Source: VGBV01 sp963813725 (lineage in GTDB: Bacteria; Actinomycetota; Thermoleophilia; Solirubrobacterales; 70-9). From it: DNA of 64,000 nt. Within the stretch, counting starts at the first letter, position 1. Every line of letters begins with the position of its first letter. The notes below the pieces were generated by a model. That model saw only the letters and a list, made by a program, of their open reading frames with translations, made no database searches and was not told where the DNA came from. The stretch is from contig CAWFAI010000016.1 in assembly GCA_963813725.1 (NCBI GenBank), positions 34,539-98,538 of the forward strand, written 5' to 3'. The position numbers were made by a program, and so were the translations under genes. Below, piece after piece: positions 58,279-64,000 of this stretch.

Positions 58279-59091
58279 TCAGATGATCACCTGCACGGTG
58301 CCGCCGTCCACGCTCCAGGCGGCACCGGCGACGTAGGAGGCCTGCTCGGAGCAGAGGAAGACGATCACCGAGGCGACCTCCTCCACCTCGGCGAGCCGGC
58401 CGATCGGCCGCTTCGACCCGGCGACGTCCAGCGCTTCGTCGCGGCTGTCGTGGCCGCCGTGCTCCTTCGACTGATCCAGCAGCCCGCCCTCCTCCATCCA
58501 CAGCTCAGACTTCACCGGGCCGGGGCAGACGGCGTTCACGAGCACCCCGTCGGCGGCGTGGCGGTCGGCGTAAAGCCGCGAGAGCGACAGCTCGGCCGCC
58601 TTCGCAACGGAGTACTCGGCCATCGCCGCCGAGGGCCGCTTGCCCGCGGTGCTGGCGACGTTCACGATCCGGCCCCAGCCGCGCTCGCTCATACCGGGGG
58701 CCAGCGCGCGCATCAAATGCAGGGGCGCCATCACGTTCAGGTCCCACGCCGCCTGCCAGTCCTCGTCAGGGACGTCATCGAGATCGCGCCATTTCGCCGA
58801 GCCGGCGTTGTTGACCAGGACGTCCACGGGGCCGAAGCGATCCGCGGCCGAGGCGGCGATCCGCGCGGCGGCGCCGGCCTCGGTGACGTCGCAGGCCAGG
58901 GACTCCGCGGCGCCGTCCGCGTCGGCCCCGGCGGCCATGCACTCGTCCGCGGCAGCAACGACCCGCTCCTCGTTGCGGGCGACCAGCAGCACGCGGGCGC
59001 CCTCGGCGCAGAGCATGCGGGCGGTCTCCAGCCCGATGCCTCGGCTGGCACCGGTGACGACGCAGACCCTTTCCTTCAGCCCCAGCTCCAT
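58279..59091 (-). CDS. Short-chain dehydrogenase/reductase
   Basis: 270 residues from ATG 59091. Classical SDR: cofactor loop VVTGASRGIGLETARML, VLVNNAGSAKW, catalytic Asn in NVMAPLHLMRA, Ser in VNVASTAGKRPS, and Tyr-x3-Lys in EYSVAKAAELS. The C-terminal AGAAWSVDGGTVQVI is the usual end. An Arg in VARNEER suggests NADP(H). The substrate (3-oxoacyl, sugar or steroid) is not decided. It opens the run SDR-Nudix-DHFR-like on the minus strand. Confidence 0.93.
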   Translation of the reverse strand: MELGLKERVCVVTGASRGIGLETARMLCAEGARVLLVARNEERVVAAADECMAAGADADGAAESLACDVTEAGAAARIAASAADRFGPVDVLVNNAGSAKWRDLDDVPDEDWQAAWDLNVMAPLHLMRALAPGMSERGWGRIVNVASTAGKRPSAAMAEYSVAKAAELSLSRLYADRHAADGVLVNAVCPGPVKSELWMEEGGLLDQSKEHGGHDSRDEALDVAGSKRPIGRLAEVEEVASVIVFLCSEQASYVAGAAWSVDGGTVQVII

Positions 59092-59102
59092 CGCGCCGCG
59101 GG

Positions 59103-59507
59103 TCAGGCCTCGATCAGCTCGAGGTCGTCCTCGATCTTCACGTCCTGTGCCAGAAGGGTCTTGTGGACGGGGCACTTGGAGGCGATCACGAGGATGCGCT
59201 CGCGCTGCTCGTCGCTGAGCTCGGTCGGGATCCGGATCGTGACCTCGAAGCTGGGCTCGCCGTCGACCGAGGGCGTCAGGTAGTCGACGCCGACCTCGAT
59301 CGCGCCCACGTCCCAGCCCTTGCGTTCGGCGTACATGATGATCGTGATCGCCGTGCAGGAGGCGAGCGAGGCGGCGAGCAGCTCCGTCGGCCTGGGGCCG
59401 GCATCGCCGCCCCCGTCGTCGACCGTCTCGTCGACGACCAGCCGGTGGCCGCGGATCTCGACATCGGTCTCGAAGTCACTTCGGCGGCGTGCGAGGGCGC
59501 TACGCAT
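59103..59507 (-). CDS. OsmC-family peroxiredoxin-like protein
   Basis: 134 residues. The two reactive cysteines are in LAASLASCTAITIIMYAER and VIASKCPVHKTLLAQ, and the Glu/Arg positions around PRPTELL fit the family. OsmC/Ohr proteins reduce organic hydroperoxides with dihydrolipoyl partners. The start overlaps the end of the adenosyltransferase gene by 8 bases. Confidence 0.9.
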   Translation of the reverse strand: MRSALARRRSDFETDVEIRGHRLVVDETVDDGGGDAGPRPTELLAASLASCTAITIIMYAERKGWDVGAIEVGVDYLTPSVDGEPSFEVTIRIPTELSDEQRERILVIASKCPVHKTLLAQDVKIEDDLELIEA

Positions 59508-60090
59508 CCTCTGACTCCCTCCTGCCAGCGAACAGCTGCGGGTTGTCCTCGTCGGCGAAGCGGGCCATCGCGAAGGCCAGGTCCGAGGCGCGGTTGAGAT
59601 AGCGCAGGACGGCCTCGGAGGCGAGCCCGTCCGCGTCGCGGATCGCGACCACGCGCCGCTCGGCGCGGCGGATCGCGGTGCGGGCGACGTCGAGGGCGGC
59701 CGACAGCTCGGTGCCGCCAGGGATCACGAACTGGGGCGGCAGGTCGACCTGATTCATGTAGCGGTCGATGTCCACCTCGACCGCGTCGACCATTCCGTCG
59801 GTGACGCGGCTGACGCCGTCCTCCAGGCGGTCGGCGGCCTCGGGCGCGGTGGCCAGTTCGGCGCCGGCGACGAACAGGTCCTGCTGCAGCTGCAACAGGT
59901 CCGAGGCGAGGCCTGAGTCCCTGGCCCCGGAGCCCTTCCGGTTGCACAGCGCCCGCGCCACCCCCAGCGCGGCGTTTGCCTCGTCGATCGAGCCGTAGGC
60001 CTCGGTGCGGGCGTCTGTCTTGGGGACGCGGCCGCCGTACCAGAGGCCGGTGGTCCCGTCGTCGCCCTTCTTGGTGTAGATCTTCACCAC
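59500..60090 (-). CDS. Cob(I)alamin adenosyltransferase, PduO type
   Basis: 196 residues. Makes adenosylcobalamin from cob(I)alamin and ATP. ATP site IYTKKGDDGTTGLWYGGRVP, then TDARTEAYGSIDEANAALGV; the second half has FVIPGGTELSAALDVARTAI, RRAERRVVAI and YLNRASDLAFAMAR, all typical of the trimeric PduO fold. No cobalamin riboswitch was recognised upstream; the DUF1015 gene ends 9 bases before. No B12-dependent enzyme is seen in the window. Confidence 0.94.
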   Translation of the reverse strand: MVKIYTKKGDDGTTGLWYGGRVPKTDARTEAYGSIDEANAALGVARALCNRKGSGARDSGLASDLLQLQQDLFVAGAELATAPEAADRLEDGVSRVTDGMVDAVEVDIDRYMNQVDLPPQFVIPGGTELSAALDVARTAIRRAERRVVAIRDADGLASEAVLRYLNRASDLAFAMARFADEDNPQLFAGRRESEDA

Positions 60091-60099
60091 GGGGCGACC

Positions 60100-61359
60100 T
60101 TAGCTCAGAGGGTTGAAGACGACCCCCGTCGCGACCTTGGGGAAGAAGTAGGTGGACTTCGGGGGCATCGTCTCGCCGGCCGCGGCCACCTCGCGCACCA
60201 GCTCGACCGGGGTCGGGCGCAGGAAGAAGGCGGCGTCGCATTCGCGGGCCTTGAGCTTCGCCACGGCCTCCTCCGCGCTCGGCGTGTATCCGAGCTGCTT
60301 CTTGGCGGCGATGTCCTCTGGGCTCAGGCCTACCGCGTCCTTGAGGAAGAGCTGCTCCAGCGCCGCCGCGTCGAGCCGGCGGTAGGCCTCCGAGCTGTTC
60401 CCCAGCGCGGTCTCGAGCAGCTGCGGGTCCTTGGGGCTCAGCCGCCAGGGCTGCAGGTGGTGGGCGTCCATGTACCCGAAGCTGCCCGGCGGGTCGCCAT
60501 CGTCGGGCACCAGCTCGTCCTCGCCGACCTCACGCAGCTCGAAGCCGGCCTTGGCCGCGTCGCGGATCCGCTCGCGCTGTTCGTCGTTCAGGTCCTTCAG
60601 CAGGCGGTGCGTCGCGAAGACCGTCAGGCCGGGGTCCTCGAGCGAGACCAGCGCCATCAGCACGTAGTCGGCGCCGCCGCCGGTTCCCAGCTCCCCCGTC
60701 TCGCGCGCGTAGGCCATCGAGGTCTCGTAGCGGTGATGGCCGTCGGCGATCAGCAGCTCGCCCTCGGCCAGCTCGTTCGCGACCGCCTCATGGACGCCGG
60801 GGTCAGCGACGCGCCAGACGCGGTGGGTCGTCCCCTCGGCGTCGGCGAACTCGCCCCACGGCTCGCCCGCGGTGGCCGGCTCTATCGCCGGCCAGGCGTC
60901 GCCGGGATACAGGGAGAAGATGGGGGAGAGGTTGTGCTTCGTCGCCCGGGTCAGACGCAGCCGGTCCTCCTTCGGCCCCGGCTGGGTGCGCTCGTGCGGC
61001 CGCACCCCCTCGCCGTACTCCGCCAGCCTCACCCGCGCCAGGAACCCCCGACGCGTCATCTCCCTCCCGTCGGGCGCCGTGTAGTCCTGGGTCATCGCCC
61101 AGATCGCCGGCTCCCCGTCGTCCACCAGCGCCCCCTCCTGCTTCCACCGCTCCAGCACCCGCCCCGCGTGCTCGTAGCGGTCGCCGCCGTCGGGATCCTC
61201 CGGGAGGTCGAGCGAGACCACGTTGTAGGGAGACCGCCCCGCCAGCTCGGCCCGCCGCGCCGCGTCGATCACGTCATAGGGAGGCGCGACCACGTCCCCG
61301 AGCGCCCCGACCTCGCCGAGGTCGTAGTGGAGCGCTCGCAATGGTTCAACCCCGGCCAC
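60100..61359 (-). CDS. DUF1015-family protein
   Basis: 419 residues. The family marks are DVVAPPYDVI near the N-terminus, YNVVSLDLPEDPDGGDRY, GVRPHERTQPGPKEDRL, LSPIFSLYPGD and the His-rich LLIADGHHRYETSMAYA. The last block looks catalytic. Its biochemical role is not settled; some members are linked by gene context to amino-acid or serine metabolism. The GTG start has a TAGGGT -10 box 8 bases upstream and is divergent from tRNA-Pro. Confidence 0.9.
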   Translation of the reverse strand: MAGVEPLRALHYDLGEVGALGDVVAPPYDVIDAARRAELAGRSPYNVVSLDLPEDPDGGDRYEHAGRVLERWKQEGALVDDGEPAIWAMTQDYTAPDGREMTRRGFLARVRLAEYGEGVRPHERTQPGPKEDRLRLTRATKHNLSPIFSLYPGDAWPAIEPATAGEPWGEFADAEGTTHRVWRVADPGVHEAVANELAEGELLIADGHHRYETSMAYARETGELGTGGGADYVLMALVSLEDPGLTVFATHRLLKDLNDEQRERIRDAAKAGFELREVGEDELVPDDGDPPGSFGYMDAHHLQPWRLSPKDPQLLETALGNSSEAYRRLDAAALEQLFLKDAVGLSPEDIAAKKQLGYTPSAEEAVAKLKARECDAAFFLRPTPVELVREVAAAGETMPPKSTYFFPKVATGVVFNPLS

Positions 61360-61367
61360 GACGCCGA

Positions 61368-61373
61368 ACCCTA
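61368..61373 (-). promoter_or_regulatory. -10 box TAGGGT, leaderless-type, DUF1015 gene
   Basis: Minus-strand TAGGGT, 8 bases before GTG 61359. Confidence 0.48.
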
Positions 61374-61377
61374 GCTT

Positions 61378-61383
61378 TATGCT
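61378..61383 (+). promoter_or_regulatory. -10 box TATGCT of tRNA-Pro
   Basis: TATGCT ends 9 bases before the mature tRNA 5' end. It lies 4 bases from the opposite-facing box at 61368, so the two promoters nearly touch. Confidence 0.5.
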
Positions 61384-61392
61384 CGCCTCATA

Positions 61393-61469
61393 CGGGGCGT
61401 AGCTCAGTCTGGTCAGAGCGCCCGCTTTGGGGGCGGGAGGTTTCGCTGGTTCGAATCCAGTCGCCCCGA
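61393..61469 (+). tRNA. tRNA-Pro (anticodon TGG)
   Basis: 77 bases folding as a full cloverleaf: acceptor CGGGGCG/CGCCCCG, a D arm with GCTC...GAGC, an anticodon stem CCCGC/GCGGG with loop TTTGGGG (anticodon TGG) and a T arm GCTGG-TTCGAAT-CCAGT. The discriminator base is A and CCA is not encoded; the cca gene at 1.9 kb would add it. A GNAT gene starts 24 bases downstream. Confidence 0.95.
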
Positions 61470-61493
61470 TTTGAACCGCTCAACTCGACGCGC

Positions 61494-61976
61494 TTGAACG
61501 CCGGCGCGAACAACCGAATCGAAGTGGCGACCGCCGCCGACGTGGCTTCGGTCGCCCACCTTCTCGCCGACTTCCACGACCACCTCGGCAAGCCGCGGCC
61601 CTCGCTCGAGGAGCTCGAGGACAGCGTGCGGCACGTGATGGACGCCGGGGACGGCGAGTTCCTGCTCGGGTACGTGGGGGAGGAGCCCGCCGGGTTCGTG
61701 CAGCTGCGCTGGCGCTGGGCGGTGTGGACGCGGGCGCTCGACGGCTGGCTCGAGGACCTGTTCGTCAGCGAGCGGTATCGCCGATCAGGCTTGGGGCGGG
61801 CCCTCGGCGAGGCGGCGATCGAGCGGGCGCGCGAGCGGGGCTGCGTGCGGCTGGAGCTGGACGTGGACGCCGACAACGAGGCCGCGCTCGCCCTCTATCG
61901 CAGGCTCGGGTTCTCCGACAAGCCGAAGGGCGAGGTCGAGAGCCGGCTGATGGGGCTCCGGGTGGACGGCTCCTAG
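61494..61976 (+). CDS. GNAT-family N-acetyltransferase
   Basis: 160 residues from TTG 61494, the first usable start after the tRNA; GTG 61524 is an alternative. The acetyl-CoA loop is LFVSERYRRSGLGRALGEAA, the strand before it is DGWLEDL, and the C-terminal RLELDVDADNEAALALYRRL plus GFSDKPKGE closes the fold. It resembles aminoglycoside- or small-molecule-type acetyltransferases. The acceptor is unknown. It probably has no promoter other than that of the tRNA. Confidence 0.87.
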   Translation: MNAGANNRIEVATAADVASVAHLLADFHDHLGKPRPSLEELEDSVRHVMDAGDGEFLLGYVGEEPAGFVQLRWRWAVWTRALDGWLEDLFVSERYRRSGLGRALGEAAIERARERGCVRLELDVDADNEAALALYRRLGFSDKPKGEVESRLMGLRVDGS

Positions 61977-61986
61977 GCGCGTCGCT

Positions 61987-62769
61987 TCAGCCCTCGTGCT
62001 CGACGCGATCGAGCGCCGCGTGGGTGTCGCCGGCCAGGTCGGCGGCGGCCAGATCGATCCCCGGAGGCAGCTCGACGTGCAGGTCGCTGGAGGGATCCAG
62101 TCCCACCCTCAGCCCGCCGATGCGCGAGTCGAGCACGTGCCCGCCGCGCGAGCGGTCGGCGGTGATGAAGTGCAGGTGGTACCCGCTCACCTCGATCCCC
62201 TCGGCGTAGTCCGGGAAGCGAAACCCGAGCATCGTCCCGTCGACGTCCGTCAGCTCGAACACGTGCTGCTCGCCCACCACCTCGGTCAGCGGCCGGTAGG
62301 GCGGCTCCTGGCGTGGCACCGAGCGCGCCCGCACCGATTCGAAGCGCCCGTCCAGCCGCACCGCTGCGGAGGGTGCGCCGTCCGGCAGCCGCCCGTCCAG
62401 CTCCGCCAGCAGCTCCTCATGGCTGAGGCTCTGGGCCAGGTCGAAGCTGATCACCGGTTCGAAGCGGGTGACGACGGCGAACGGCGTTCGCCGCTCGGGC
62501 CCGACCTCGCTGACGGCGCCGTCCACGTCGGCGCGATAGAAGCGCCCGTCGAGAGCGATCATCTCCCCGTCCAGGTGGTCAAGCGTGCCCAGGCCCAGGT
62601 CTCCGTGCTCGGCCAGCTCGGCGAAGCTGACGTCGCCCTCGTAGTTGCCCTCCAGCAGCGCCCCGATCGTCGATGCCTGAAAGAGGACGTGCGGCTCGCG
62701 CTCGGCGTGCAGGTCCGCGTGGCGCATCGCCTCGACGTGCAGGGACCTGATCCAGCGCTCATCCAGCAC
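61987..62769 (-). CDS. budA: Alpha-acetolactate decarboxylase
   Basis: 260 residues. Converts acetolactate to acetoin, a step of the butanediol route that also removes excess acetolactate from branched-chain amino acid synthesis. The zinc site is in SGYHLHFITADRSRGGHVLD (three His). The N-terminal half has VLFQASTIGALLEGNYEGDV, GLGTLDHLDGEMIALDGRFY and the substrate-side FAVVTRFEPV. GTG start. No acetolactate synthase lies nearby. Confidence 0.93.
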   Translation of the reverse strand: MLDERWIRSLHVEAMRHADLHAEREPHVLFQASTIGALLEGNYEGDVSFAELAEHGDLGLGTLDHLDGEMIALDGRFYRADVDGAVSEVGPERRTPFAVVTRFEPVISFDLAQSLSHEELLAELDGRLPDGAPSAAVRLDGRFESVRARSVPRQEPPYRPLTEVVGEQHVFELTDVDGTMLGFRFPDYAEGIEVSGYHLHFITADRSRGGHVLDSRIGGLRVGLDPSSDLHVELPPGIDLAAADLAGDTHAALDRVEHEG

Positions 62770-62830
62770 GGCACGAGTCTGCCCCCGGACCCGGTCGGCA
62801 AGCTCGTACTATTTGCCGGCGGAGGGACTG

Positions 62831-63352
62831 ATGGCTACGCAGAGAGAGGACGACGCGACCAGTGCCGAGCAGCTTGGCGAGGAGGGCGACGCCTGCGCGC
62901 AGTGCGGCACCGCACTCGCCACCGACCAGCGCTACTGCCTCACCTGCGGCACTCCGCGCGCCGAGCCGCGGCTTGACTTCCAGCGCCACCTCTCGGCCGG
63001 CGAGCGTGGCCGCGCTGCCGCCGGGACGGGCGCCGGGTCCGGCGGCGTCCAGTGGTCGCCGCTGTTCGTCGTCGTCGCCATCGCCGCGCTGGGTGTGATG
63101 CTGTTGCTCGGCGTGCTGATCGGCAAGGACGAGGGCGACGTGACCGTGACCGAGGTGCCCGCCTCGACGACCACCACGACCGGCGAGAGCTTCCCCACCA
63201 ACACGACCCCCGAGACCGTGCCCCCAGCCACCACCACGACCCCCACCCCGACCGAGGGAACCTCGACCGCGCCCCAGGGCAGCGGCCAGGGCGGCGGGGA
63301 GGGTCGTGCCGAAGGCGCCGGAGGCGTGACCGCCGTGGGAGGCACGGACTGA
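62831..63352 (+). CDS. Zinc-ribbon, single-span membrane protein with Thr/Pro-rich outer part
   Basis: 173 residues from ATG 62831 (GGAGGG upstream). A zinc ribbon near residue 22 (CAQCGTALATDQRYCLTCG), then one span (LFVVVAIAALGVMLLLGVLI, about 76-95), then a Thr/Pro/Gly-rich outer segment with runs of TTTT and TPTPTEGTS. Similar zinc-ribbon membrane proteins occur widely in actinobacteria with unknown roles. The stop overlaps the next gene (TGATG). Confidence 0.8.
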   Translation: MATQREDDATSAEQLGEEGDACAQCGTALATDQRYCLTCGTPRAEPRLDFQRHLSAGERGRAAAGTGAGSGGVQWSPLFVVVAIAALGVMLLLGVLIGKDEGDVTVTEVPASTTTTTGESFPTNTTPETVPPATTTTPTPTEGTSTAPQGSGQGGGEGRAEGAGGVTAVGGTD

Positions 63353-64000
63353 TGGCCGCCGGAAACAAGCCGGGCTTCATGGACACCTTCCGTCAGGGCT
63401 GGGCCCCGGCCGGCCGCCGTGCCGGCGGCGCGCGAGCCGCGGGCGGGACGACCCAGCGCCAGCCGCGAGCGGGTGCCCGGCGGGGCCGCGGCCGGTCAGC
63501 CGCTGCGCCCCCGCGTCCCGGGCCCGGCGCTTCAAAGGCGTCACCCGCGCTGATCAAGCGCCGCGACGAGCTCTCACGCAGCTTCGCCGAGCTGCAGTGG
63601 GACCTGGGCGGCATCGCCTATGAGATGGCCCGCCGCGATCACTACCGCCTCGAGGTGCTGAACGCGCAGGCCGCCAAGCTGCAGGAGATCGACGCCGAGC
63701 TGGGTCAGATCGAGCGCATGGTGAAGCTCGACGAGGCCGGCGCCGCCGGCAGCTGCCCCGCCTGCGGCGCGCTTCAGGCCCGCGGCGCCTCCTTCTGCTG
63801 GCGCTGCGGCAAGGAGGTCCCGATCGCCGAGCCGAAGCCGGCCAAGGCAAAGCCGGCCAAGGGGGCGAAGCCGAAGGCGGAGACCGCCGAGGCGACGACG
63901 AGCGAGGCGACGACCGCGGAGGCGAAGACCGCCGAAGCGAAGACCGCGGAAGCGACGGCCACGGAGGCGTCGCAGCCCACCGAGGCGTCGAAGCCGAAGA
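63352..64000 (+). CDS. Coiled-coil zinc-ribbon protein with C-terminal repeats, 3' end missing
   Basis: 216 residues visible; the window ends before the stop. A basic, Gly/Arg/Pro-rich N-terminus, a helical part from ALIKRRDELSRSFAELQWDL to ELGQIERMVKLDEAG that should form a coiled coil, then a zinc ribbon CPACGALQARGASFCWRCG. After it come Lys/Ala/Pro stretches and short repeats of the type TAEAKTAEA and TSEATTAEA (from about 63880). Its ATG shares one base with the stop of the upstream zinc-ribbon gene, so the two proteins probably work together. Confidence 0.8.
   Translation, partial: MAAGNKPGFMDTFRQGWAPAGRRAGGARAAGGTTQRQPRAGARRGRGRSAAAPPRPGPGASKASPALIKRRDELSRSFAELQWDLGGIAYEMARRDHYRLEVLNAQAAKLQEIDAELGQIERMVKLDEAGAAGSCPACGALQARGASFCWRCGKEVPIAEPKPAKAKPAKGAKPKAETAEATTSEATTAEAKTAEAKTAEATATEASQPTEASKPK

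Noticed and set aside
60090..60110. A cobalamin riboswitch in front of the adenosyltransferase
   Set aside because: Only 9 bases separate it from the preceding gene, leaving no room for a riboswitch.
1..64000. CRISPR arrays, insertion sequences, integrases or attachment sites
   Set aside because: No regularly spaced repeats, transposase or integrase motifs were seen on either strand; the tRNA-Pro 3' end has no visible duplicate.

Overview
This is a 64-kb piece of a very GC-rich bacterial chromosome with short intergenic gaps and frequent 4-base stop/start overlaps. The gene content points to an actinobacterium, most likely of the class Thermoleophilia (Solirubrobacterales-like). It carries an aa3-type oxidase of the A2 kind, and small secreted proteins of kinds that, from memory, are frequent in that group. 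No phage genes, insertion sequences or CRISPR arrays were seen. The taxonomic call is inference.

Layout. 1-3.4 kb: nnrD (cut by the left edge), alr and cca as one overlapping operon. 3.4-7.9 kb: a secreted protein, a HIT protein, a crotonase, solitary infA, a SnoaL-like protein, and a sigma/anti-sigma pair. 8-14 kb: a glycoside hydrolase, a DrrA/B-like ABC exporter, two tandem secreted paralogues, a lipoprotein and a zinc-ribbon protein. 14-15.5 kb: a family-4 glycosyltransferase. 15.5-20 kb: a respiratory operon, coxB-coxA-(tandem Usp-like protein)-coxC. 21.8-22.5 kb: a dihaem cytochrome c lipoprotein. 23-28.1 kb, minus strand: a second coxB-like/coxA-like pair followed by ctaA, ctaB and two tiny membrane proteins. 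28-35 kb: an SCP2/di-iron fusion protein, an acetyltransferase, a benzoylformate decarboxylase-like enzyme and a FAD/Fe-S oxidase. 35-47.5 kb: epimerase, PAP2 phosphatase, flippase-like protein, trxB, arginase-like protein, MBL hydrolase, DMT transporter, and a MoxR-DUF58-transglutaminase operon. 47.5-55 kb, minus strand: fatty-acid/CoA genes with a membrane-anchored GMC oxidoreductase. 55-64 kb: small metabolic genes, tRNA-Pro, acetolactate decarboxylase and zinc-ribbon proteins.

The strongest unusual signal is the second oxidase pair at 25.5-28.1 kb. The subunit-I-like protein keeps the heme-copper oxidase framework, but all six metal-binding histidines and the active-site tyrosine are replaced. 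Its subunit-II partner has lost both cysteines, the glutamate and the second histidine of the CuA site. A catalytically intact coxB/coxA/coxC set lies 8 kb away and serves as an internal control for the alignment. The ligandless pair sits in one operon with the heme A synthesis genes, which suggests an accessory, assembly or regulatory role around the real oxidase rather than random decay.

Two other patterns run through the window. Many operon-first genes have a TANNNT -10 box only 6-9 bases upstream of the start codon and no Shine-Dalgarno sequence, so leaderless transcription looks common. About eleven otherwise well-conserved genes carry single-base frameshifts, several in short homopolymers; this looks more like assembly indels than gene decay. 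Frameshifted genes are given as single features with their break points.
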